This document shows positions 8,846-18,012 of a stretch of DNA of 64,000 nt, one piece after another. Below the pieces are notes generated by a model. That model was not told the DNA's origin, ran no database searches, and saw only the letters and a list, made by a program, of their open reading frames with translations. The position numbers were made by a program, and so were the translations under genes. Source of the stretch: Caldisphaera sp. (GTDB lineage: Archaea; Thermoproteota; Thermoprotei_A; Sulfolobales; Acidilobaceae); NCBI RefSeq assembly GCF_023256325.1, contig NZ_JAGDXI010000016.1, positions 1 through 64,000 on the forward strand, read 5' to 3'. The stretch's first letter is position 1; each line of letters begins with the position of its first letter.

Positions 8846-10456
8846 ATGATATTAGATAGAGTACCTAGGTATTTTAGACCTTTAATAGGTTTAGCGGCTA
8901 TATTAATTGTTATATGGGAATTTAAAATAGAATTTTATTATTATAATTATATAATGTATTTTCTACCCATTTTAATAGCAATACCTTTAATTATAAGGTT
9001 TAACAAAATTAAAAATATAAAAAAAGTGAGGGGAAGTTATGATGCTATAGAATTAGAGATAAATGGTAGCAAAGAAGAAAAAGAAGAAACAGGTAAGGTT
9101 ATTTCTAGCATAATAAAGGATAGGTCTAAAAGCAATGCAGTAAAATATGGATCTATTTCAATATCATCAGGAGGATATACAAGAACCTTTGTGGCTATAG
9201 GTTCTAAGAACAAGAATGATGTAGAAATTGAAAGAGAAGTGTTTAAAACTTTGATTTCAACCTCATTTAAAAATGTAAGGATTAAAGAAATCAATGATGA
9301 AGAAAAAGGGGGTTTAATAAAAGCAATTGATAATATAAGCCCAATTGGTAAAGGAGAAATATTAATAGCTCCTTCAGATAAAGGGATATCACTAAGTGAA
9401 GGAATTTATATAGGAAAAACATTTGATAATGCATATAATAAGGATGTCTATTTGAACGAAAATGATATAGAATCCCATATAGCAATATTTGGCTCAACAG
9501 GAACAGGTAAATCAACAACAGCTGCTACTCTTGCTTATAGGGCATCAGGCATTTTTGATGTTTTAATAATGGATTGGACTGGAGAGTTTTCAGATATGAT
9601 GGAGAGCGCAAACATTATTTATCCTATGGAATTTAATATAGATCCATTTAAAATTGATGAATTTAATGAGAGGCGTGATATATTAATAGATTCTTTAAGC
9701 AGTGGTTTAGGATTAACGGAACCTCAGCAATACCTTTTAATGAAAGTAATCCAAGATGAAAATCCATTGTCTATTGGGGACTTAATAGAAAAAATAGAAA
9801 GGTATAGTGAAGAAGCTAGGTGGGATAGGGATGTAAAAAGGGGTCTTCTAAGAAAAATAGAAATACTAAAAAATGTTATGAGGAAAAGCAATATAAAACA
9901 AAATCTTAGCTTAAATAAAGGGATAAATATTTTAAAATTAGACGAAATAGATAGTTTAAATGCAAGGAAATCATATGCGTTACTCTTTTTAGCAATGATA
10001 TATCTTAAAAGAAAAAGGAACGATAAGAAATTGTTAATAATTATAGATGAGGCTCAAAACTATTTTGATAGCGAGGGAGGTAGTTTAATAGAACAAATGA
10101 TGGCTCAATCAAGAAAATATGGTTTAAGTATTGTTATATCAACACAATCACCCTCATTAATACCTAATAGTGTCTTGCTTAATGCGAACACAAAGATTAT
10201 ACATGCATTGAGAAGTGCAAAAGATAAGGAAGTAATATACATGACTATGAGTTTAAATCATGAATTAAATAGCCAACTCGACAAATTTGAAATTGGTGAG
10301 GCTTTATTACAATCTTCTTCAATCCCCAACCCTATTATAATTAAGGTTGATCCGATCAACGAGAGAAGAAATAAAATTAACAAGACTTTCATCAATAAGC
10401 CAATTGATTTTGATTCCAAAATCGAGAGAAGAAATTTTATCAAAGATAATGCCTAA
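8846..10456 (+). CDS. HerA/VirB4-like P-loop ATPase with N-terminal membrane anchor
   Basis: A 536-residue ATPase of the HerA/FtsK superfamily (DUF87 type). Residues about 13-52 contain two hydrophobic segments, so it is probably membrane-tethered. Walker A is GSTGTGKS at residues 216-223, then a WTGEF segment, Walker B LLIIIDEAQNYF near 395-406, and a STQSP sensor near 432. HerA-type motors pump DNA or work with the nuclease NurA in end resection, but no nurA is next to it, and the membrane anchor suggests DNA or protein export instead. A GAGGGAG site precedes the ATG. The last 45 codons overlap the convergent AK6-like gene. Confidence 0.85.
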   Translation: MILDRVPRYFRPLIGLAAILIVIWEFKIEFYYYNYIMYFLPILIAIPLIIRFNKIKNIKKVRGSYDAIELEINGSKEEKEETGKVISSIIKDRSKSNAVKYGSISISSGGYTRTFVAIGSKNKNDVEIEREVFKTLISTSFKNVRIKEINDEEKGGLIKAIDNISPIGKGEILIAPSDKGISLSEGIYIGKTFDNAYNKDVYLNENDIESHIAIFGSTGTGKSTTAATLAYRASGIFDVLIMDWTGEFSDMMESANIIYPMEFNIDPFKIDEFNERRDILIDSLSSGLGLTEPQQYLLMKVIQDENPLSIGDLIEKIERYSEEARWDRDVKRGLLRKIEILKNVMRKSNIKQNLSLNKGINILKLDEIDSLNARKSYALLFLAMIYLKRKRNDKKLLIIIDEAQNYFDSEGGSLIEQMMAQSRKYGLSIVISTQSPSLIPNSVLLNANTKIIHALRSAKDKEVIYMTMSLNHELNSQLDKFEIGEALLQSSSIPNPIIIKVDPINERRNKINKTFINKPIDFDSKIERRNFIKDNA

Positions 10457-10933
10457 TGAATCCTCTGGCTTTAAGTTTGTAGTATCAATTTCAATAATCA
10501 TATCATTATAATCATAAATATCCTCAGCAATAGTATTAAATGCTTCAGCTAAAACATTTTCAGAAATTTTTTTATGATCCCAACCTTTATTTTCTAGTCT
10601 TTTCATTAAAATTAATGGATTTGTTCTTAGTAATAATACAAATGCTGTATTAAAATAAAATCTATCATCATCAAGAAAAACGTCTGGGTAATGAGTAATA
10701 AGAATAGTTAATCCATTGCTTTCTTTAAGTATTTCTTCTTTTAACTCTTCTTCCTTTATTACATAAGTATTCCTTCCTGTTTCATCAGGCACGACTAACC
10801 CTTTCTTAATTGCAAATTCGGAAACTTCTATATATTTGCAATTGATTTCTTCAGAAAGAATTTTCCCTATGCTACTTTTCCCTGTTCCAGGAGTGCCTGA
10901 TATTATTATAAATTCTTTATTATCTTCATTCAT
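10319..10933 (-). CDS. AK6/Fap7-like adenylate kinase family NTPase
   Basis: A small P-loop kinase resembling archaeal AK6 (Fap7/hCINAP), which acts in small-ribosomal-subunit maturation. Walker A SGTPGTGKSS is near residues 12-21 and TILITHYPDVF near 76-86 fits the family (usually DTHY or TSHF there). I place the start at ATG 10933, inside the ATGAATGA overlap with the upstream AIR-synthase-like gene, giving 204 residues. The frame also opens further upstream to 10963. The last 45 residues, about 20-25 more than typical, overlap the HerA-like gene on the other strand and contain a short internal repeat. Confidence 0.8.
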   Translation of the reverse strand: MNEDNKEFIIISGTPGTGKSSIGKILSEEINCKYIEVSEFAIKKGLVVPDETGRNTYVIKEEELKEEILKESNGLTILITHYPDVFLDDDRFYFNTAFVLLLRTNPLILMKRLENKGWDHKKISENVLAEAFNTIAEDIYDYNDMIIEIDTTNLKPEDSLGIIFDKISSLDFGIKINWLIDESLVNFISSLVDRINLNYNRVGD

Positions 10934-11951
10934 TTTTGCTAGCCCAGAGCCTTGATATTTCATCTTGTGGTGGAGAATCTATAAAAGTTATTTTATTAGA
11001 GTTTTTTACTATAACTTTTGGATTGTCACTTGGATTTAAAACCCTTCCAATTATCGAATACCTTGTATTTATATTGGTTAGTGTTTTTTCCGCTTCTTCT
11101 TTTTTATTTAAAGGTATGGTTGCTAATATTGATCCACTGCTTATTAATTTAGTGTAGTCAATTTTTAATTTCTCTGATATAATTTTAGTTTCCTCTTCAA
11201 CAAAAATTTTCTTTTGATCAATTTCTATATCATGGCCAGATGAATACGCTATTTCATATAGACCCCCTAACATACCTCCTTCAGTAGGGTCATGCATGCT
11301 ATTTACAAGTCTCTTATCTGAAAGTTCTAAAGCCTGATTCATTATGCTTATTCTATTTATGAATTCTGAAGCATTTTCTAGTATATCTGATGGAACTCCT
11401 GATTTTAATGCGTGTTCTCTAAAATCCGTTGCAATGATTGCACTTCCCTCTAGACCAGCTGGGTTTATTTGAAATATTAGATCTCCTTCTTTTGCATTCC
11501 TTGTTGGTATATAGCATTCTTTACAAGAACAGCCTATAGCTGTTCCAATAATTATTGGAGAAATTAGGCCTGGAGTAGATTCAGTATGACCCCCTACAAT
11601 TTCTACATTTAATTTTTTAGCTTCTTTTACAGCCCCTTCTATGATGCTGTTTAAAGAAGAATATAATGAATTTTCGGGCATTAATATATCAAGTATAAGC
11701 CATTTAGGTCTAACCCCTGTTACTGCTAAATCATTTGTGACTACATCAATTGCTAGAGAACCTGCATGATATCTTGCTTCAGTAATTGGGTCGGAGTGTA
11801 TTGATAAGGTGCAAAATCCTAGGTCTATTATAGCAGAATCTTCTCCTATTTCTGCTCCTATTAAAGTTGAGGCTTTTTTGAATGAATTTACATTATCTAA
11901 TACTATTTCTTTTAATATATCTGAAGGTAGCTTTCCGACCCAACTAGGCAA
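10926..11951 (-). CDS. AIR synthase/HypE-like ATP-binding protein
   Basis: A 341-residue member of the PurM-like family (AIR synthase, HypE, selenophosphate and thiamine-phosphate kinases). The N-terminal GEDSAIIDLG and the HDPTEGGMLGGLYEIA signature near residue 218 are typical of the HypE-like archaeal group. No Cys/Sec active-site motif of selenophosphate synthase is seen at the N-terminus. The substrate is unknown; the family forms acyl-phosphate or phosphorylated intermediates with ATP. The start is a TTG at 11951 with GAGGG overlapping the preceding metE stop. It lies between the methionine synthase genes and the AK6-like gene, all on one transcript. Confidence 0.82.
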   Translation of the reverse strand: MPSWVGKLPSDILKEIVLDNVNSFKKASTLIGAEIGEDSAIIDLGFCTLSIHSDPITEARYHAGSLAIDVVTNDLAVTGVRPKWLILDILMPENSLYSSLNSIIEGAVKEAKKLNVEIVGGHTESTPGLISPIIIGTAIGCSCKECYIPTRNAKEGDLIFQINPAGLEGSAIIATDFREHALKSGVPSDILENASEFINRISIMNQALELSDKRLVNSMHDPTEGGMLGGLYEIAYSSGHDIEIDQKKIFVEEETKIISEKLKIDYTKLISSGSILATIPLNKKEEAEKTLTNINTRYSIIGRVLNPSDNPKVIVKNSNKITFIDSPPQDEISRLWASKNE

Positions 11952-11962
11952 AACTTAACCCT

Positions 11963-12955
11963 CTAATATTCTTTCCTTGCAATTTTCGTGGCATTAACCA
12001 TGTTTATTAGCTTTCCTTTAGCTATCTCCCTTGGTAAAAGCTTTAAGCCGCAATCAGGGTCTATATAGACTTTTTCTGGCCCTAGAATGCCTAGTTTCAT
12101 AAGTTTATCTATAGCTTCCTTGATTTCATTAACGCTCTCTATTTGCAGAGTATGTACGTCGACTACACCATAGCCAAGTTCTTTATTATATCCATATTCC
12201 TTTAAATAGGGCAATAGCCTGAAATCGCTGTTCTTAAATTCTAGATCAAATTGGTCTACTGGATAATCTAGTATATAAGGTAGTAGCCTTTCAAGCCTTC
12301 CATAGCATATATGTACAATCCTCTTTGCATCCATTCCTTTAAATATGTAATCTAAAGCTTCCTTTAATAGGTCCGCCTCTTCTTTCCAAGGTCTTGTTGA
12401 TAATGCAGGTTCATCAACTTGCACATATTTGGCCCCATTTCTTATTGCCTCCATTAGCTCTTCTCTTATTATTTTTGCAAAATCCATTATGATTTCTTTT
12501 CTATCTCCGTAAAACAGATCAAAACTCCATTCAAGCATAGTGTATGGACCAGTTATTATTGCTTTAACAGGCCTGCCGTTGCTTATTTTATTTGTATATA
12601 ACCAATCTGTTATTATCATCTCTCTAACTCTTTCAAGTTTGTTAACTATAATAGGCTTCCTAAAGTAAACATTATCAAATATCCTAACCCAATCTCCTTC
12701 ATTATAACCCTTAAGTCTTTGGGCAAAATAGACTACCATGTCTTCTCTTGATTGTTCGCCATCACTTATTATATCAATTCCTGCATCTAGGTAATCCTTT
12801 ACTACTTCATTAATTGGACCCCTTATCTTTTCATGGAATTCTTCCTCGCTAATCTCATTTCTGTCCCTTTTCTTTATTATTTCGCTTGCCTCACCTAGCT
12901 TTGGATAACTTCCAACAACTGTTGTAGGAAACTTTTTCGGGACTTCATAGCTCAT
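11963..12955 (-). CDS. folate-independent methionine synthase, core MetE catalytic domain
   Basis: A 330-residue single catalytic domain of cobalamin-independent methionine synthase, which methylates homocysteine. The start TTVVGSYPK, the IVHICYG motif near residue 218 (His and Cys zinc ligands) and [11 protein letters not shown] near 300 (second Cys ligand) are present. Full-length MetE is about 750 residues with an N-terminal half for polyglutamated methyl-folate; this short form belongs to the core-MetE (Mes) group, whose methyl donors differ. The gene overlaps the upstream MetE-like paralogue by 4 bp (ATGA), which suggests that they function together. Confidence 0.88.
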   Translation of the reverse strand: MSYEVPKKFPTTVVGSYPKLGEASEIIKKRDRNEISEEEFHEKIRGPINEVVKDYLDAGIDIISDGEQSREDMVVYFAQRLKGYNEGDWVRIFDNVYFRKPIIVNKLERVREMIITDWLYTNKISNGRPVKAIITGPYTMLEWSFDLFYGDRKEIIMDFAKIIREELMEAIRNGAKYVQVDEPALSTRPWKEEADLLKEALDYIFKGMDAKRIVHICYGRLERLLPYILDYPVDQFDLEFKNSDFRLLPYLKEYGYNKELGYGVVDVHTLQIESVNEIKEAIDKLMKLGILGPEKVYIDPDCGLKLLPREIAKGKLINMVNATKIARKEY

Positions 12956-13983
12956 TGCTTTTCAACCTCCTTTATAGGATTTATAAATTCTGCATTTAAT
13001 TCGCTAGCTATCTTTTCTAAATAAGATCCCAATAAATACGTTTTCCTTATAGCAAAATTATAGGGAATCACATCAAACCATGTTGTAGTTGTAACCCCTA
13101 TTTCTTCATTTTCTATTTTTGTTATATTTATTAAAATCTCTTTTATTTTATTGTAGTCATCGTCGTGAATTCTCCTAGCATCTATTAAACCTAAAATAGG
13201 TTTTTTATCAGAAAATCCTTGGCTTTTAATTAAATCTAAAAACCTAGAAGGGGAATCCATAGCGTCAATGCTTATATATTTAACTTTTGTATCTATTAAC
13301 TTTTCATAAACTTCCTTTTTAGGTATATCAAAATAAACAGATAAAGTAGTTGGTATATTAACTCTCTTAGCTATATTTGAAATAAGGTCTTTAGCTAAAT
13401 CAGCATCTTCTTTAGTTATTTCATTATCTGATAATATGGGTTCATCTATTTGTATCATACCTGCTCCAGCTTTTTCAGCCTTTTCAGCCTCCATAGCTAA
13501 TATCGATGAGATGCTATATGCTAAGTCTTCTTTAGACAAACCGCTTTGGTTTTTACCCATTAATACCAAACTCAAAGGTCCTGGAATGACTGCTTTAATT
13601 AAAGAGGGATAAGCTACTTTACTATATGCCCTTATTCTTTGGGGCCAAACAAAGCTCTCTATATCTGGCTCTGCAGTAAATACGGGTATTCTATAAAAGA
13701 AATTGTTATCAAAATACCTTAAAAGGCCTGTTATAGAGACGTTCCTCCATGACTCAAGGAATGGTCTAAAAATATCGTGAAAGTCAAGCATTCCATCAGT
13801 TACATACCTCAAACCAGATGCAACTTGGGAGCCTATAACAGCACTTGAAATTAAAGCTATATTTATTTCATGGCTTAGATAAGTTGATTCTCCTTTTTCT
13901 AGGTCTCTCATTTCATGTCTTGCATGCATTGATCTTGGATACCCTCCTAAAACTGCCCCCCATAGTTTGACCACATTTTTCAC
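12952..13983 (-). CDS. MetE-like paralogue lacking zinc ligands, putative methionine synthase partner
   Basis: A 343-residue TIM-barrel protein of the MetE/UROD superfamily ([13 protein letters not shown] near the start, [13 protein letters not shown] near 175, [10 protein letters not shown] near 270). Where the catalytic partner has HICYG and DPDCG, this protein has LSVYFDIP and TTTTWFDV, so it has no obvious zinc site and probably does not activate homocysteine itself. It may bind the methyl donor or form a heteromer, as the N-terminal half does in full MetE. This is inference from sequence and from the 4-bp overlap with the downstream catalytic gene. It is the first gene of the run. Confidence 0.8.
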   Translation of the reverse strand: MKNVVKLWGAVLGGYPRSMHARHEMRDLEKGESTYLSHEINIALISSAVIGSQVASGLRYVTDGMLDFHDIFRPFLESWRNVSITGLLRYFDNNFFYRIPVFTAEPDIESFVWPQRIRAYSKVAYPSLIKAVIPGPLSLVLMGKNQSGLSKEDLAYSISSILAMEAEKAEKAGAGMIQIDEPILSDNEITKEDADLAKDLISNIAKRVNIPTTLSVYFDIPKKEVYEKLIDTKVKYISIDAMDSPSRFLDLIKSQGFSDKKPILGLIDARRIHDDDYNKIKEILINITKIENEEIGVTTTTWFDVIPYNFAIRKTYLLGSYLEKIASELNAEFINPIKEVEKQ

Positions 13984-14088
13984 CTATGCTCTTTAAAAAG
14001 TGCAAAGAAATAAATTTTAAAGAATTGTATAGGATTTTATTAATAGGTCATTTTGCAAGTGTTTTAAAGTCTAATTAAAATAATTAAT

Positions 14089-15291
14089 ATGGTGAAAAAA
14101 GTGCCTAAAATTAAAGGAAATGTATATATTGTAGACGGCCTAAGAACACCAGTAGGAAAATTTGGTGGAAGCCTAAAGGATTTTCATCCAGCTGATTTAG
14201 CAGCATATACTTTGACTTCATTAATAAACAGAGCAGGTATTTCTCCAAAAGATTTAGACATGCTTATTTATGGTCATGTTATTAGGGCAGGAACTGGTAT
14301 GGATACAGCAAGACAGGTTGCCTTAAAGTCTGGTGTTCCTGAATATATAGACTCTATGACTGTTGATATGGTTTGCGCAAGCGGTATGAATGCGATAATA
14401 ACTGCTGCCAATTATATTCAGGCAGGTTCGTTTAATTTAATTGCAGCTGGAGGTATGGAATCAATGAGTTATTCTCCATTCTTATTGGGGCAAAACATAA
14501 GGTGGGGAGTAAAGCATTTGATTGGAAGTCAAATGAATTTATTGGATGCTATGGTTTATGATGGATTATGGGACGTATTTCAAAACAAAATTATGGGAGA
14601 AGAAGCTGATATGACAGCAAAGGAGTACAATGCTGACAGGGATTCTTTAGATAAAATATCATATGAGTCTCATATGAGAGCCGCAAAAGCATGGGACTCA
14701 GGCTTAATGAAAGACTTCGTTATACCTTTTGAACAAAATGGAAAAATAATTTTAGATCAAGATGAGGGGATAAGAAGGGATACGAGCATTGATAAATTGA
14801 GAAAATTAAAGCCAGCATTTAGTGGAGGATTTCATACTGCAGGCAGTAGCAGTCAAATAAGTGATGGTGCAGCATCTTTATTAATAGCAAGCGAGGAAAA
14901 AGTTAAGGAAATGGGATTGAAGCCAATAGCTAAGATTGTTGGTTTCGCCTTTCATGGAGTTGAAACGTGGAAGTTCCCAGCAGCGCCCGTAGGAGCAATA
15001 AGTAAATTGTTAGACTCTATAGGATGGAGTATTAAAGATGTTGATTATTTTGAAAATAATGAAGCATTTGCTGTAAACAGCTTTATATTGAATAAAGAAT
15101 TAGGTATTCCATATGAAAAGCTTAACGTTCATGGAGGTGCAATAGCTATAGGTCATCCATTAGGAATGAGCGGTGCCAGAATTACTTTGGAATTAATTAA
15201 TGTGCTTAAGAAGCATGGAGGAAAAAGAGGGGTCGCATCAATTTGTCATGGATTAGGAGGGGCATCAGCTTTAGCTATTGAAATTGTTTAA
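14089..15291 (+). CDS. acetyl-CoA C-acetyltransferase (thiolase)
   Basis: Catalyses Claisen condensation of two acetyl-CoA to acetoacetyl-CoA, or the reverse cleavage; in archaea it can feed the mevalonate route or fatty-acid breakdown. All catalytic motifs are present: C96 in DMVCASGMNA, HGGAIAIGHPLGMSGAR near residues 345-361, and the second Cys in ICHGLGGA near 388. At 400 residues it is normal for the classical degradative/biosynthetic thiolases, and unlike the short archaeal SCP-x thiolases it keeps every active-site residue. It appears monocistronic, with an AT-rich leader and no clear ribosome site. No HMG-CoA synthase is nearby. Confidence 0.88.
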   Translation: MVKKVPKIKGNVYIVDGLRTPVGKFGGSLKDFHPADLAAYTLTSLINRAGISPKDLDMLIYGHVIRAGTGMDTARQVALKSGVPEYIDSMTVDMVCASGMNAIITAANYIQAGSFNLIAAGGMESMSYSPFLLGQNIRWGVKHLIGSQMNLLDAMVYDGLWDVFQNKIMGEEADMTAKEYNADRDSLDKISYESHMRAAKAWDSGLMKDFVIPFEQNGKIILDQDEGIRRDTSIDKLRKLKPAFSGGFHTAGSSSQISDGAASLLIASEEKVKEMGLKPIAKIVGFAFHGVETWKFPAAPVGAISKLLDSIGWSIKDVDYFENNEAFAVNSFILNKELGIPYEKLNVHGGAIAIGHPLGMSGARITLELINVLKKHGGKRGVASICHGLGGASALAIEIV

Positions 15292-15302
15292 ATATCAAAC
15301 AG

Positions 15303-16196
15303 CTAATCAATTTCTTGGGCCTTGTTTTTGATAAAATTACCGTTTCTTAAATCTAACAATGCTTCATTTATCTGATCCCATGTGTTCATAACTATAGGTC
15401 CATACCATGCTATTTGCTCTTTTAGAGGTCTGCCGGAAAGCAAGATAAACCTTATACCGTTTTCTGAATAAACTTTTAAGAAATCACCATCGCTGAAAAT
15501 AGCAAGCTCTCCCGGTTTTATAATATTTCCATTGGGTTCAAAAATACCATTTCCTTCCAAAACCAAAGCTAATACGTTGTATCCTCTCTTAGTTTTGTAT
15601 TCAAATTCTCCCTCTTCCTCTAGTTTAACATCAAAATACGACGGATCTACATAATTGTTGGCATTTACCGGGCCCTGAACCCTATTATAAATCCCAGAAA
15701 CTACCTTTACTTTGCCTTTATCTATTTCAACTGTTGGAGATCTATTTCCTTTAATATTTCTGTATAAAGGCATTGACATCTTTAAATGGCTTGGTAAGTT
15801 TATCCATAATTGAAATCCTTTAACTTCAGTTAAGGAAAATTTTTTGTCTAATTGATCCTTATATTCTAATGGTTTTGGCATTTCCTGGTGGAAAATTCCA
15901 CTACCAGCTGTCATCCATTGTATATCATTAGGATATAAGACTCCTTTATTCCCTTCACTATCTTCATGCTCTACTTTTCCATTAATTAGATAAGTTATAG
16001 TTTCAATACCTCTATGAGGATGCCAGGGAAATCCTGCTATATAATCTTCTATTTTATCAGAACCAAAGAAATCTAATAGAAGAAATGGATCTGTTAAAGG
16101 AGCTGTATATTGAGAACCAAAGACTCTATATAGCTTAACTCCAGCACCATCAATAGTATATTTTCCTTTAATTATCTTAAAAATTCTCCTTTGCAT
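15303..16196 (-). CDS. pirin family cupin protein
   Basis: A 297-residue bicupin of the pirin family. The N-terminal cupin carries the metal-binding residues HPHRGIETITYL near residues 58-69, the His in KVEHEDS near 76, and the HQEMP motif near 102. Some pirins are quercetinases and others are iron-dependent redox or transcription cofactors, so the reaction is not assigned. The C-terminal pirin domain (NVLALVLEGNGIF, residues about 200-212) is intact. The gene is convergent with the thiolase and divergent from the pilus operon, sharing a 166-bp intergenic region with a 24-bp AT palindrome. Confidence 0.88.
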   Translation of the reverse strand: MQRRIFKIIKGKYTIDGAGVKLYRVFGSQYTAPLTDPFLLLDFFGSDKIEDYIAGFPWHPHRGIETITYLINGKVEHEDSEGNKGVLYPNDIQWMTAGSGIFHQEMPKPLEYKDQLDKKFSLTEVKGFQLWINLPSHLKMSMPLYRNIKGNRSPTVEIDKGKVKVVSGIYNRVQGPVNANNYVDPSYFDVKLEEEGEFEYKTKRGYNVLALVLEGNGIFEPNGNIIKPGELAIFSDGDFLKVYSENGIRFILLSGRPLKEQIAWYGPIVMNTWDQINEALLDLRNGNFIKNKAQEID

Positions 16197-16256
16197 TATT
16201 CCACCATTTAATTAACTCATATAAAATTATTAAGCAAAAGCATATATTTCTAAATA

Positions 16257-16280
16257 ATTTTATATTTTAAAATATAAAAT
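16257..16280. repeat. 24-bp perfect AT-only palindrome
   Basis: A perfect palindrome made only of A and T (half-site ATTTTATATTTT) in the divergent region between pirin and the pilus ATPase. It lies about 80 bases before the pilus ATG. It may be an operator or simply a product of high AT content. Confidence 0.5.
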
Positions 16281-16362
16281 GATTTGCAGTTAAATAAAAT
16301 TAGAATTTTTAAATGTTAAATCATAAAGTAACCTTTAATTAATTTTCAAAACTTTCAATTTT

Positions 16363-18012
16363 ATGGGCTTTAAATATTTTAAAGCTTTACTTTATAGTAT
16401 AAAATATAGAGAAAGTGGGGTAGCCTCTTTGGAAATAAACAACAAAGAAGAAAGCAAGAAAATTAATGTGTTAGAAGAATATGGTGTTGTAGGCTACCCC
16501 AAAGTATTGATAAGGATTTATGAAGATCAGGAAAAAAGAAGGCTTTACGATATAAAAGAACCGATATTAGATGATATTTCCATAAAAGTTTATAAAGAAT
16601 TAATGGATATTGTATCAAAAGATATAGATTTATCTAAAAAACTAGCAGAAAAAAAGATTTTGGAAGAGGGTATAGATATTTTAATTCCAATAGCAAAAAA
16701 TTTAGCATCTAAAAAATTAATAAAAGGTTTTCATATAAGAAGAGATGGAAAATTTAAGGAGCTGCAAAAAAGAATAGATGATATTGCTCTTGTTTCTTCT
16801 TATTATGTTTCAAGAGATTTAATAGGCTATGGAAAGATTGAGCCGCTAATAAGAGATCCATATATAGAAGACATATCATGCAACGGTCTTCACATACCAG
16901 TATTTGTTTATCACACAAAATACGAATGGCTTACTACAAACGTTGTCTTTAATACCCAAGAAGAGCTTGATTCTATTATAGCTAAGCTAGGGGTTAGAAG
17001 TAGCAGGGAGCCTTCTATTGCTACCCCAATAATAGAAGGCCTATTAAAGCCTGAAGGGTATAGGGTAAACATTGTTTTGGATACAGTATCTAGAAGAGGA
17101 CATAGCTTTACTATAAGGAAGTTTAGGGCAGAACCATTTACATTAATAGAACTTATGAGGTCTAAGACTTTAGATCCACTTGTTGCAGCATTTATTTGGC
17201 TTTCTGTAGAAAACAAACAAGGAATAATATTTTATGGTCCTACTGGAAGCGGTAAAACGACTCTATTAAATGCATCTACAACTCTTTTGCCAACTGAATA
17301 TAAAATAGTAACTGTGGAAGATACTCCTGAAGTTTATTTACCATTTCATGAAAACTGGGGCGCAATGATGACTAGATTATCAACGGATCCAAGAGTTGAA
17401 AATGTAACAATGCAGTCCCAAATAGAGGCTGCATTGAGGCAGAGACCTGATGTTATAATAGTTGGAGAAATAAGATCTAGAGAGGCATATGCATTTTTCC
17501 AAGCATTAGCAACTGGCCATGGAGGTTTAACAACAGTTCACGCAGAGTCTGCTGATGTTTTAATCAAGAGGCTTGTTTCACCTCCAATGAACGTGCCTGC
17601 TAGCCTTATATCGGCGGCCAGGCTGTTTGTTAATATTTTGAGAATAGAAGAAGGAGGCAATGTGTTTAGAAAAGTTATGAGAATAGATGAGTCTTGGGGA
17701 TATGATGTTGAAACTAATAGTGTGTTGTTAAAAGAAAAAATATTATGGGATAGATATAAAAATTCTTGGTATATGAAAGGGAAGGAAAGCTATTTGTTAA
17801 AATCAGTTGCTTCTCTCAATTTAATAAGCTATGAGGAAGCATTTAATGATTTAAAAATGAGAGCAACAATATTAAATTGGCTTATGAATAAAAATGCTGA
17901 TAATGCAATGCTTAATGAGGTTCTTAGATTATATAGAAGAAATCCTATAGATTTATATAATAAGGCTAAGGCAGAAACAGGAGAATTTAACATAGATATA
18001 AGGGGTGATTAA
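16363..18012 (+). CDS. type IV pilus assembly ATPase (GspE/TadA family)
   Basis: The cytoplasmic motor that drives pilin assembly. Walker A GPTGSGKT is at residues 292-299, the Asp-box region TVEDTPEVYLP follows near 318, the His-box and Walker B RQRPDVIIVGEIRSREA near 363-379, and GHGGLTTVHAES near 386-397. The N-terminal 200 residues match the archaeal secretion ATPase N1/N2 domains. At 549 residues it is normal for archaeal UpsE/AapE/FlaI-type ATPases. It opens a five-gene operon with two membrane platform proteins and two pilins, and overlaps the next gene by 8 bp. The lack of other archaellum genes argues against ArlI. Confidence 0.92.
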   Translation: MGFKYFKALLYSIKYRESGVASLEINNKEESKKINVLEEYGVVGYPKVLIRIYEDQEKRRLYDIKEPILDDISIKVYKELMDIVSKDIDLSKKLAEKKILEEGIDILIPIAKNLASKKLIKGFHIRRDGKFKELQKRIDDIALVSSYYVSRDLIGYGKIEPLIRDPYIEDISCNGLHIPVFVYHTKYEWLTTNVVFNTQEELDSIIAKLGVRSSREPSIATPIIEGLLKPEGYRVNIVLDTVSRRGHSFTIRKFRAEPFTLIELMRSKTLDPLVAAFIWLSVENKQGIIFYGPTGSGKTTLLNASTTLLPTEYKIVTVEDTPEVYLPFHENWGAMMTRLSTDPRVENVTMQSQIEAALRQRPDVIIVGEIRSREAYAFFQALATGHGGLTTVHAESADVLIKRLVSPPMNVPASLISAARLFVNILRIEEGGNVFRKVMRIDESWGYDVETNSVLLKEKILWDRYKNSWYMKGKESYLLKSVASLNLISYEEAFNDLKMRATILNWLMNKNADNAMLNEVLRLYRRNPIDLYNKAKAETGEFNIDIRGD

